A stretch of DNA of 5,415 bases from Calditrichota bacterium (GCA_024276455.1 JAJRXE010000459.1:1-5415), one strand, 5' to 3'; counted from the stretch's first letter, positions 1 through 4,796 are shown. The notes: generated by a model not told the origin, from the letters alone. Made by a program: numbers and translations.

Positions 1-341
1 CCCGCTACCAGACTGATCCGCAGGTGTACCGCCATGTCCGCCTGTTTCTGGAAAAGGGAATTCCGGTGGGAATTTTCCCCGAAGGAGAGCGCTGCTGGGA
101 CGGTGCCCTGCAGCCGTTCAAGTTCGGGGTGTTCCGCTTGCTGGCCTGGTTGAAAGTGCCGGTGTTGCCCATTGTGGTGTACGGGGCTTACAATTACTGG
201 CCGCGCTGGTCGGCAAAACCGTTCCGCGGTCAGGTACGCCTGACGGTTCTGCCGCCGTTTTGCCTCCTCAGCGACCTTTACTCCCCGGCGCAGTTAAAAC
301 AATTTGTAGAAGGGATGTTCCGAACCCGGCTCGAATCGTAG
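1..341 (+). CDS. PlsC-like 1-acylglycerol-3-phosphate acyltransferase, C-terminal part (5' end outside the window)
   Basis: The frame is open from the first full codon (3) to TAG at 339-341, giving 112 visible residues, so the true start lies upstream. The visible part carries two hallmark blocks of the glycerolipid acyltransferase (PlsC/AGPAT) family. Block III, FPEGER at 75-92, binds the glycerophosphate and is usually FPEGTRS. Block IV, VPVLP at 156-170, is the V-P-x-x-P motif. The intervening PFKFGVFRLL corresponds to the usual F-K-x-G-x segment. The catalytic H-x4-D block would lie before the window and cannot be checked. Known members acylate lysophosphatidate or related lysolipids at the inner membrane in phospholipid synthesis; the exact substrate is not determinable here. 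A GTG at 24 is in frame but lies inside the domain, so it is not a credible start. The family assignment is confident, the precise activity is not. Confidence 0.85.
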   Translation, partial: RYQTDPQVYRHVRLFLEKGIPVGIFPEGERCWDGALQPFKFGVFRLLAWLKVPVLPIVVYGAYNYWPRWSAKPFRGQVRLTVLPPFCLLSDLYSPAQLKQFVEGMFRTRLES

Positions 342-395
342 CTGGGGAGCATCTGTTCCTCCCTGGACGTCATTGAAAAATCTTCCCGATCTGCC

Positions 396-483
396 GTCCC
401 TGGCGGGACTCCAATGGGGTGGGTTCGTGTCTCGATTCCCCGGATTTCCTCCGGGGCTATTTTCACTGCGTCCCTGCCGGGAC
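396..483. repeat. Cluster of three GC-rich palindromes (probable dispersed intergenic repeat)
   Basis: Three short hairpins lie in 88 bp. The first is GTCCC-TGGC-GGGAC (396-409). The second is CCCCGGA (438-444) pairing with TCCGGGG (450-456) around a 5-nt loop. The third is GTCCC-TGCC-GGGAC (470-483). The first and third are the same palindrome with different 4-nt loops. A related GTCCC/GGGAC hairpin occurs in the other intergenic region (3515-3530), also preceded by a TATTTYA-like stretch. Same-type hairpins in two separate gaps, and none noticed within the genes, argue for a dispersed palindromic repeat rather than a gene-specific terminator. Copy number elsewhere in the genome cannot be seen. 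Confidence 0.6.
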
Positions 484-509
484 ACTAATTTTGACGTTGT
501 TGCCATTTT

Positions 510-535
510 TTCGTGGGATTTCGCGTGTTTCGCGG
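510..535. repeat. TTCGYG short iteration, degenerate copy of the TTCGTG element
   Basis: TCG triplets at 511, 521 and 530 sit in the repeated context TTCGTG / TTCGCG / TTCGCG with a step of about 9-10 bp. This is a diverged, opposite-orientation version of the exact 18-bp element seen twice at 3400-3417 and 3551-3568, whose complement reads ATTCGTGAAAATTCGTGG. All three copies lie in non-coding DNA and near a GTCCC hairpin or other repeat fragment. The relationship is by eye and moderate. Confidence 0.4.
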
Positions 536-607
536 ACAACAGTGAAGGCAATGGGGTGTGCATGCCGACGGAGTGGCAGGGAGAAGGTTAAAAATTATTT
601 TGTGTCT

Positions 608-643
608 ATTGGTAAAAATTAGTGGGCAAACTCACCAACCAAT
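608..643. other. Small potential hairpin in the leader region
   Basis: ATTGGT (608-613) is the reverse complement of ACCAAT (638-643). Between them, GTGGG (622-626) can pair with CTCAC (631-635) with one G-U pair around a CAAA loop. The structure is not followed by a T-run, so it does not look like a terminator, and it lies about 150 bp before the lipoprotein start. It may be only a chance inverted repeat. Confidence 0.25.
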
Positions 644-780
644 CCCAGAAAGTTCAATTTCTACGTGCTTCCGGGGGAAATTTTTGTAAATTCGTAAAAT
701 CAGAATGGGTAAAAGAAAAACAAGTGTTTAAACGCGAAGGTTTTCCGATTTTCGACAGTCTGATTAAAAAATTACTTGAA

Positions 781-793
781 GGGAAGAAGAGTG
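781..793 (+). promoter_or_regulatory. Shine-Dalgarno and GTG start of the lipoprotein gene
   Basis: A purine-rich GGGAAG (781-786) lies 4 nt before GTG at 791, a plausible ribosome binding site. An in-frame TTG at 776 has no purine-rich stretch at a suitable distance upstream (the preceding bases are AT-rich). GTG 791 is therefore preferred. It leaves a short basic N-terminus before the hydrophobic signal segment. Confidence 0.55.
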
Positions 794-2506
794 CTTGTTG
801 AAACACCTTACCGGGCTTTTCGATTTCGGTTCGTAATATTGGTGCTGCTATTGGCAGGCGGGTTTTTCCTGAACCGGTGTGCCCAGAAAATGGCGCCTCC
901 TGGCGGACCACCGGACAAACAGCCCCCTGAGGTGGTGAAAACCTACCCGGCGGCCAATTCAGTGGGTCTTTCCCATTTAGAATACATCGAAATCGAATTC
1001 AGCGAAGCGATTAACAAAAGTTCGCTGGTAAACAGCTACTGGCTCGTTCCGGAAGTTAAACACGGTGTAAAGCCCAAATGGAAAGGAAACAAGAAAGTTC
1101 GCTTCCTCCTGAAGGATTCTCTGCGCCAGAACCAGACCTACGTGTTTACGCTGGGCACCCGGATTACCGATCTGCACAATAATCGTTTGGCGGCTCCCTT
1201 CCAGCTTGCTTTCTCGACCGGAAGCGCCATTGACAGCGGAGAGGTTCGCGGGGAAATTTTTGCTGAAAGCCGGGAGAAAGAAATTTTTGTGTACGCTTAC
1301 CGGCTGGAGGATTATCCCAGTCCCGATTCCATCTGGAGTCACAAGGCGCGGTTCTTTACCCAGGCGGATGAGGAAGGGCAGTTCCGACTGGGCTTTCTAC
1401 CGGATGGGAAGTACCGAGTCATTGCTTTGGTGGACCGCGATTACGACAAAACTTATTCCCTGGGAAGCGATTTGGTGGGATTGCCCTACCGGGATGTGGA
1501 GCTTGCAGGGGCGCAAAATCGTTTTGCCGGACTGAATCTTTTCCTTATTCAGGAAGACACCGCCGCGGCCAAGCTGGAAGCCGTGGACACGGTTACCACC
1601 CGGGAGCTAACGCTGCGATTTGATGAGCCCATTCGTTTTAACCGGAATATCGAGGTAGTTGCCAGCGATTCACTGCTTGGCACCTTTGTTCCCAGGGGAA
1701 TAAGCCTGGACCGCGGCGATCCGAAGACCCTCTTCCTGTTTTTCGACAGTTTGCCCCCCGCCCGAAAAATGATGTTGAAAATCCGTAATTTACAGGATCT
1801 GGCAGGGAATCCGTTGCCGGATGCGGGATTGCAGGCGGAGTTTGTGAGTGCCACCCGTCCGGACACTCTACCACCGGCCCTTCTGAGAGTGGTTCCGACG
1901 AATAGGAGCAATCAGGTTCCCTACAACGCCGTCGTGACAGTGGAACTGAATCAACCGGTCGATACCCTGACGTTTGAAAAGACATTTGAGCTTTTGAGTG
2001 AAAAGGGGAATCCGGTTGCCGGGAAATTCGATTTCAGCGACCTTCGAAAACCGCTATTCCAACCCCATTCTTTGCTGGAGAAAAACGCCACCTACAAAAT
2101 CCGCCTTTACCTGGGGGGATTGCGCGACCTCTGGGGGCGAAGCTTTCCCGACACCACGGTAGAGAGTCAATTTACCACCCTCGATTGGGCGGATCTGGGA
2201 GAGATTGCCGGAACGGTTTCCGCCAGTTACCCGGACTGGAGGCAGGCGGTGGTATTTGCTCGACCGGCAGAGGGCGAGGCACTTTACAACACGGTGACAC
2301 CGTTAAACCAGCGCTACGAGATTCCCTTTCTACCAGCCGGACAGTACCTGCTTCACAGCGTTGTTGACGTGAACGAAAACGGGCGCTGGGATAAAGGAGC
2401 CACCCACCCCTGGCAATTTGCCGAACCGTTTCAATTTTACCCGGACACGGTCAATGTGCGTAAGCGCTGGTCCACCGAGGGAATAAATTTTCAGTTTCAC
2501 TATTAA
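791..2506 (+). CDS. Large Ig-like domain lipoprotein (SbsA-type Ig-like and transthyretin-like modules)
   Basis: The product is 571 residues from GTG 791 (576 from TTG 776). The N-terminus has arginines at 8, 11 and 13, then a hydrophobic run (14-27), then Cys30, followed by a PPGGPPD..PP stretch. That order is characteristic of a family of secreted lipoproteins in Bacteroidota and allied phyla, so Cys30 is probably the lipidated residue. The lipobox, L-N-R-C, is atypical, with Arg at -1 instead of Gly/Ala/Ser. By eye the modules are: Ig-like 1 at 42-144 (PPEVVKTYPAANSVGL..IEIEFSEAI); a transthyretin/carboxypeptidase-regulatory-like fold at 151-252 (GQFRLGFLPDGKYRVIALVD); Ig-like 2 at 255-352 (LTLRFDEPI); Ig-like 3 at 357-463 (PPALLRVVPTN..VTVELNQPV); and a second transthyretin-like module at 468-571 (EIPFLPAGQYLLHSVVDVNENGRWD). 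It has no catalytic motif. A cell-surface or periplasmic structural or binding role is inferred; the function is unknown. dapF follows after 9 nt, so co-transcription is likely, although no metabolic link is evident. Confidence 0.8.
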   Translation: MLVETPYRAFRFRFVILVLLLAGGFFLNRCAQKMAPPGGPPDKQPPEVVKTYPAANSVGLSHLEYIEIEFSEAINKSSLVNSYWLVPEVKHGVKPKWKGNKKVRFLLKDSLRQNQTYVFTLGTRITDLHNNRLAAPFQLAFSTGSAIDSGEVRGEIFAESREKEIFVYAYRLEDYPSPDSIWSHKARFFTQADEEGQFRLGFLPDGKYRVIALVDRDYDKTYSLGSDLVGLPYRDVELAGAQNRFAGLNLFLIQEDTAAAKLEAVDTVTTRELTLRFDEPIRFNRNIEVVASDSLLGTFVPRGISLDRGDPKTLFLFFDSLPPARKMMLKIRNLQDLAGNPLPDAGLQAEFVSATRPDTLPPALLRVVPTNRSNQVPYNAVVTVELNQPVDTLTFEKTFELLSEKGNPVAGKFDFSDLRKPLFQPHSLLEKNATYKIRLYLGGLRDLWGRSFPDTTVESQFTTLDWADLGEIAGTVSASYPDWRQAVVFARPAEGEALYNTVTPLNQRYEIPFLPAGQYLLHSVVDVNENGRWDKGATHPWQFAEPFQFYPDTVNVRKRWSTEGINFQFHY

Positions 2507-2515
2507 GGGGGGCGC

Positions 2516-3340
2516 ATGGGAGAGCGGTTTAAATTTACCAAGATGCACGGCGCCGGGAACGATTTTATTCTGTTTCATCGCCGGGAAGTCGATTTCCCTC
2601 TGCAAGACCACTCCCTAATTCAGCGGTTGTGCGACCGCCATTTTGGTATTGGCGCGGACGGATTGATGGTTGTTGAGCCTCGGACAGCGGATTCTTTCCG
2701 GCTGTTCTATTTTAACTCCGATGGCAGGCCGGCCGCCATGTGCGGCAACGGGGCGCGCTGTGCGGTGTATTTTGCCCATCTTTACGAACCCGGTACCACA
2801 AAATTCCGCCTCGAAATTGGCGGGGCGACCTATTGGGGCGAGGTCACCGGTTGGGAACAGGTGCGGGTGCAGTGGGAAAAATTCCCCCGGAAACTGCCCG
2901 ATCCGGGCATTGCTCGCCTTCTCCCGGAGCAGTTTCCCCGTTTCGCCTTCATCGACAGCGGGGTGCCGCATTTGGTGCTGGAAACGACAGAAGAGTTGCC
3001 AGCGCTGGACGTGATGCACTGGGGGAGTTATTTTCGTAATCACCCGGCTTTTGCGCCGGCGGGTACCAACGTGAACTTCGTGCAGAAAAAAGGGGAAGTG
3101 TTACACATCCGCACCTACGAACGCGGGGTGGAAGGCGAGACTCTGGCCTGCGGCACCGGCTCCCTGGCGGCGGCGCTGGCTGCATTGGAATGGTACGGAA
3201 TAAGGTCGCCGGTGCGCCTGAAAGCACCGGGCGGGGAGCTGCAGGTAAGCCTGGCGCCGGAATCCCGAAAAGTGTGGTTGGAAGGCCCCGCCAAAGTGGT
3301 GTTTCGGGGAGAATTTGATCCGCAGGAAATCGGGAAGTAA
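2516..3340 (+). CDS. dapF: Diaminopimelate epimerase
   Basis: The 274-residue product is full length for DapF (about 270-280). This cytosolic, cofactor-independent enzyme converts LL-diaminopimelate to meso-diaminopimelate for lysine and peptidoglycan synthesis (EC 5.1.1.7). Visible signatures are MHGAGNDF (10-17), GADGLMVVE (47-55), the first catalytic cysteine Cys76 in NSDG..AAMCGNGARC, SGVPHLV (148-154), GTNVNF (183-188), and ERGVEGETLACGTGS (202-216) with the second catalytic cysteine Cys212. Both members of the two-base cysteine pair are therefore present. The extra residue in ERGVEGET, compared with the ERGxGET of proteobacterial enzymes, is a variant I associate with Bacteroidota/Chlorobi-type proteins. 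ATG 2516 is preceded by AAGGGGGG, which overlaps the TAA of the lipoprotein gene, so translation is probably coupled. No other lysine-pathway gene is in the window. Confidence 0.96.
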   Translation: MGERFKFTKMHGAGNDFILFHRREVDFPLQDHSLIQRLCDRHFGIGADGLMVVEPRTADSFRLFYFNSDGRPAAMCGNGARCAVYFAHLYEPGTTKFRLEIGGATYWGEVTGWEQVRVQWEKFPRKLPDPGIARLLPEQFPRFAFIDSGVPHLVLETTEELPALDVMHWGSYFRNHPAFAPAGTNVNFVQKKGEVLHIRTYERGVEGETLACGTGSLAAALAALEWYGIRSPVRLKAPGGELQVSLAPESRKVWLEGPAKVVFRGEFDPQEIGK

Positions 3341-3358
3341 GCAGAATTGCGCAGCCGG

Positions 3359-3395
3359 ACAGGCCCGTCTGGTCACAGAACAGGCCTGCCCCTAC
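3359..3395. repeat. ACAGGCC direct repeat / CAGGCC stem downstream of dapF
   Basis: ACAGGCC occurs at 3359-3365 and again at 3380-3386, a 21-bp step. CAGGCC (3360-3365) can also pair with GGCCTG (3383-3388) around a 17-nt loop, and CAGGCCTG (3381-3388) is itself a perfect palindrome. The complement reads GTAGGGGCAGGCCTG, a pattern common in dispersed intergenic repeats of several phyla. It starts 18 bp after the dapF stop and so could serve as a transcript 3' end, but no T-run follows, so I do not call it a terminator. Confidence 0.45.
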
Positions 3396-3399
3396 CTTC

Positions 3400-3417
3400 C
3401 CACGAATTTTCACGAAT
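3400..3417. repeat. 18-bp element CCACGAATTTTCACGAAT, copy 1
   Basis: This is an exact match to 3551-3568, in the same orientation, 151 bp apart. Internally it holds two CACGAAT units at a 10-bp step, and here CGGCAC extends the series. The complement (ATTCGTG..ATTCGTGG) resembles the degenerate TTCGYG series at 510-535. Confidence 0.7.
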
Positions 3418-3514
3418 CGGCACAAAATAAATATTTGCTCTTTCACTTTAGCACCGTCAGGTGAATTTGGTTTCTTTTTCTCCGGCCTTCGGAAGATTGG
3501 GTTTTATTTCATCC

Positions 3515-3530
3515 CGTCCCGGTCGGGACG
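3515..3530. repeat. Perfect GTCCC/GGGAC hairpin
   Basis: CGTCCCG (3515-3521) and CGGGACG (3524-3530) are perfect inverted arms around GT; sterically the hairpin would be CGTCCC/GGGACG with a GGTC loop. It shares its GTCCC/GGGAC arms with the two hairpins at 396-409 and 470-483, and the preceding TTTATTTCAT resembles the TATTTTCACT before 470. A smaller TCCG/CGGA stem (3481-3493) precedes it, echoing the CCCCGGA/TCCGGGG stem upstream of the 470 copy. Confidence 0.55.
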
Positions 3531-3550
3531 CGCTAACTGAGCTTTTTGAT

Positions 3551-3568
3551 CCACGAATTTTCACGAAT
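3551..3568. repeat. 18-bp element CCACGAATTTTCACGAAT, copy 2
   Basis: This copy is identical to 3400-3417. The flanks differ after the shared 18 bp (AAATAC here, CGGCAC in copy 1), so only the core is duplicated. It lies 21 bp after the GTCCC hairpin, an association also seen, more loosely and in the opposite element orientation, at 470-535. Confidence 0.7.
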
Positions 3569-3616
3569 AAATACAGAACGAATCTAAAACAAATCGCCCT
3601 GTCGCCAATTCACCCA

Positions 3617-3661
3617 TTCTCTCCTTCGCCCCGTCTCCCCTCCTCGCTTTGTTTCCCTCTC
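3617..3661 (+). repeat. Polypyrimidine tract
   Basis: 41 of 45 bases on the plus strand are C or T; the only purines are G at 3628, 3633, 3646 and 3651. It reads as loosely repeated TCTCC/CCCCT units. Such strand asymmetry is typical of simple-sequence non-coding DNA. It produces a spurious Ser/Pro-rich peptide when translated. Confidence 0.6.
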
Positions 3662-3707
3662 GATTACAAAAAGCCGGGAACCTTGGGAAAGTTGGTAAAA
3701 ACTGTTC

Positions 3708-3788
3708 GTCATGCCGCAAAGCGATTTACACAGTTGGTTGACAAGATGGAGTCCCTGCGGAGGACAAGACGGCTGTAGCCGGAATGAC
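3708..3788. repeat. 81-bp element with near-perfect inverted ends (MITE/REP-like)
   Basis: GTCATGCCG (3708-3716) and CGGAATGAC (3780-3788) are inverted copies with 8 of 9 matches, bounding 81 bp. Inside are GTCCCTGCGGAGGAC (3751-3765), which forms a GTCC/GGAC stem, and CGGCT-GT-AGCCG (3770-3781). GTCAT...ATGAC-ended elements with internal small stems are a widespread class of non-autonomous dispersed repeats in bacteria. No clear target-site duplication is visible at the ends and there is no coding capacity. Multiplicity in the genome is inferred, not seen. Confidence 0.5.
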
Positions 3789-3830
3789 CTTCGTATCCGG
3801 TAAACCTGTCCTCGGCAGACCAGAAAGAAA

Positions 3831-3859
3831 TTGATTTTTTACCAGAGACGTAATAAATT
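3831..3859 (+). promoter_or_regulatory. Possible sigma-70-type promoter of the RHH/PIN pair
   Basis: TTGATT (3831-3836) and TAAATT (3854-3859) are separated by 17 bp and match the -35 and -10 consensus at 4 of 6 positions each. Transcription would start some 20 bp before the start codon at 3888. TAAT-AA-ATTA (3851-3860) is a short inverted repeat overlapping the proposed -10. RHH antitoxins usually repress their own promoter, so this could be an operator. The match is modest and may be chance in AT-rich DNA. Confidence 0.3.
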
Positions 3860-3875
3860 AAAACGAACACGTAAA

Positions 3876-3890
3876 AAGGAGGGAGCAATG
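3876..3890 (+). promoter_or_regulatory. Strong Shine-Dalgarno fixing the antitoxin start
   Basis: AAGGAGG (3876-3882) lies 5 nt before ATG 3888, close to ideal. This overrides the longer in-frame possibility from TTG 3831, whose extra 19 residues are Lys/Arg-rich and unlike any RHH N-terminus. Confidence 0.85.
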
Positions 3891-4133
3891 CCCAAAAAGC
3901 TCACCTTAAACATTGAGGAAGAACTGGTGGAGTTTGCTCACCAGTACGCCCGCAAAAAGAACAAATCCATTTCTAAAATTGTGGAAGAGTATTTGCGGTT
4001 TTTAAAGGAGAGTGAAGAGGGAGATTTGTCTCTCTCGAACGATTTAAAAACCCTGTACGGAATTTTAGCGGAACATCCGCTTCCGGACAAAAAAACTTTG
4101 AGGGAAGAGTTCCATGAAAAAAGTCCTGATTGA
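3888..4133 (+). CDS. Ribbon-helix-helix antitoxin-like protein (VapB/DUF6364-like)
   Basis: The product has 81 residues. The N-terminal LTLNIEEELVEFAHQYARKKNKSISKIVEEYL (residues 5-36) has the ribbon-helix-helix layout: an alternating polar/apolar strand for DNA contact, an amphipathic helix, a K-x-x-S-I-S turn, then a second helix (SKIVEEYLRFL). This resembles the DUF6364 class of small RHH proteins typically encoded next to PIN-domain toxins. The C-terminal half (about 44-81), acidic then Pro/Lys-rich, would be the toxin-binding tail in such systems. Its 3' end overlaps the PIN gene by 20 bp (4114-4133), the standard antitoxin-first arrangement giving translational coupling. The inferred role is to neutralise the downstream nuclease and autoregulate the operon. 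The family is clear; activity as an antitoxin is inferred from context. Confidence 0.85.
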   Translation: MPKKLTLNIEEELVEFAHQYARKKNKSISKIVEEYLRFLKESEEGDLSLSNDLKTLYGILAEHPLPDKKTLREEFHEKSPD

Positions 4134-4788
4134 TTTGAACGTCGTGCTGGATTTTTTGAATCGCCAGAAACAGCACCGGGATGCCGCCCGGCTATTTCAA
4201 ATGATTGAAGCGGGGGAGGTAACCGCTTTTATTGGCGCTCACGAGCTGGTGGTGCTCACCTTCTTTCTGGATCGGCAATTTGCTTCTCGGGTAAAGACCC
4301 GGGAAGTGGTGGAAAAATTGCTCGGTTTCTTGCAGGTGGTGGAAGTGGACGAGAATGTCCTGCGGGAGGCCCTGCAGTCCAATATCCCGGATTTTGAGGA
4401 CGCCGTTTCCGAAGCCGCCGCCCGTTTATTGGCGCTGGATTACATTGTAACCCGGGATTTGAAGGATTACAAAAAAGGGGCGGTGCCGGCCGTCTCCCCC
4501 GGAGAACTAATTCGAATCATAAAAAATGAGGTTCTGGAAAAAATGAATAAAGAAGTGAAACCCCAGATTGCCCAAAAAGCCCCGTATGCCCTGGAAATGG
4601 AGCCGGGACAATATTGGTGGTGCCGTTGCGGGCGTTCCAAAAAGCAGCCCTTTTGCGACGGTTCCCATAAAGGCACCGGCCTGACCCCGGTGGAAGTCAC
4701 CATCGAGGAGGCGGGAACGTATTACTGGTGCGGTTGCAAACACACTGCAACGCCGCCCTTTTGCGATGGCACCCACAAAAAGCTGTAG
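4114..4788 (+). CDS. PIN-domain (VapC-like) nuclease fused in frame to a tandem CDGSH iron-sulfur module
   Basis: One open frame of 224 residues. Residues 1-138 form a PIN domain with the four expected acidic positions: Asp7 in LIDLNVVLDFL, Glu44 in AHELVV, Asp96 in DFEDAV and Asp115 in IVTRDLKDY. Known relatives are Mg-dependent RNases acting as VapC toxins. Residues about 150-224 form a dual CDGSH domain with two intact C-x-C-x2-S/T-x3-P-x-C-D-G-S/T-H motifs. The first uses Cys170, Cys172, Cys181 and His185; the second uses Cys206, Cys208, Cys217 and His221, exactly 36 residues later, implying internal duplication. Each should hold a [2Fe-2S] cluster by 3-Cys/1-His ligation. The start at ATG 4114 has AGGGA (4101-4105) upstream, inside the antitoxin gene. 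PIN toxins of this type usually end near residue 140, and tandem-CDGSH proteins are normally separate (about 75-85 residues). I know of no established PIN-CDGSH family, and the A-rich junction (4521-4543) leaves open that these are two genes. Confidence 0.85.
   Translation: MKKVLIDLNVVLDFLNRQKQHRDAARLFQMIEAGEVTAFIGAHELVVLTFFLDRQFASRVKTREVVEKLLGFLQVVEVDENVLREALQSNIPDFEDAVSEAAARLLALDYIVTRDLKDYKKGAVPAVSPGELIRIIKNEVLEKMNKEVKPQIAQKAPYALEMEPGQYWWCRCGRSKKQPFCDGSHKGTGLTPVEVTIEEAGTYYWCGCKHTATPPFCDGTHKKL
4521..4545 (+). other. Domain junction with two A6 runs and an internal ATG
   Basis: Two runs of six A (4521-4526 and 4538-4543) flank the end of the PIN domain. In the PIN frame, one extra A in the first run gives TGA directly after ..IIKK. 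One A fewer in the second run gives GAA AAA TGA, a stop overlapping ATG 4543 in the classic ATGA arrangement, and one A more gives TAA a few codons on. GAGG (4528-4531) lies 11 nt before ATG 4543, a weak, slightly distant ribosome binding site. Translation from ATG 4543 would yield an 81-residue complete dual-CDGSH protein. The site is thus both a candidate internal start and a candidate indel or slippage point. Confidence 0.6.
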
Positions 4789-4796
4789 ATTGGGAT

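Larger units (their letters stand above)
342..790. other. Gene-free intergenic region with palindromic repeat fragments
   Basis: About 450 bp separate the acyltransferase from the lipoprotein gene. The short open frames on both strands here lack ribosome binding sites and recognisable protein patterns. Positions 396-535 contain three GC-rich hairpins and a TTCGYG-type iteration, described separately, which look like dispersed non-coding repeats. Positions 594-775 are AT-rich and hold one small potential hairpin (608-643). A promoter for the downstream lipoprotein-dapF unit must lie somewhere here, but no -35/-10 pair convinced me. No T-tract follows a strong hairpin, so the terminator of the acyltransferase is also not identified. 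A weak stem, GGGAG 345-349 with CTCCC 359-363, sits just after its stop codon. Confidence 0.6.
3341..3887. other. Gene-free intergenic region composed of repeat fragments
   Basis: About 550 bp between dapF and the toxin-antitoxin-like pair hold no credible gene. The longest plus-strand frame (3461-3778) has no ribosome binding site and simply translates the repeats and a C/T-rich tract into a low-complexity peptide. In order the region holds: an ACAGGCC direct repeat with a short stem (3359-3388); an 18-bp element (3400-3417); a GTCCC hairpin (3515-3530); the second copy of the 18-bp element (3551-3568); a polypyrimidine tract (3617-3661); an 81-bp element with inverted ends (3708-3788); and then the leader of the RHH/PIN pair. 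It looks like a landing zone for small non-autonomous repeats. Confidence 0.65.

Noticed and set aside
345..363. Terminator after the acyltransferase gene
   Set aside because: It is a 5-bp stem with a 9-nt loop and no T-tract downstream.
373..622. Overlapping 60-70-codon plus-strand frames downstream of the acyltransferase
   Set aside because: They translate palindromic repeats in two frames at once, with no ribosome binding site and no recognisable protein pattern.
776..790. TTG start for the lipoprotein, five codons upstream
   Set aside because: It has no Shine-Dalgarno, whereas GTG 791 has GGGAAG just upstream. It remains possible but is less likely.
1549..1985. Two ~115-120-codon minus-strand frames inside the lipoprotein gene
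   Set aside because: They are antisense shadows of a clearly coding plus-strand frame with family features.
3360..3388. Rho-independent terminator after dapF
   Set aside because: The stem is only 6 bp with a 17-nt loop and no T-run follows; a repeat is the better explanation.
2949..3446. 165-codon minus-strand frame over the dapF 3' half
   Set aside because: It is antisense to a well-supported dapF and rich in Pro/Arg, as expected for the complement of GC-rich coding DNA.
3400..3568. CRISPR-like array from the duplicated 18-bp element
   Set aside because: There are only two copies 151 bp apart, with other repeats between them, no regular spacers and no cas genes.
3461..3778. 105-codon plus-strand open frame between dapF and the RHH gene
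   Set aside because: It spans a hairpin, the 18-bp repeat, the polypyrimidine tract and most of the 81-bp element. It has no ribosome binding site, and its Ser/Pro-rich translation reflects low-complexity DNA.
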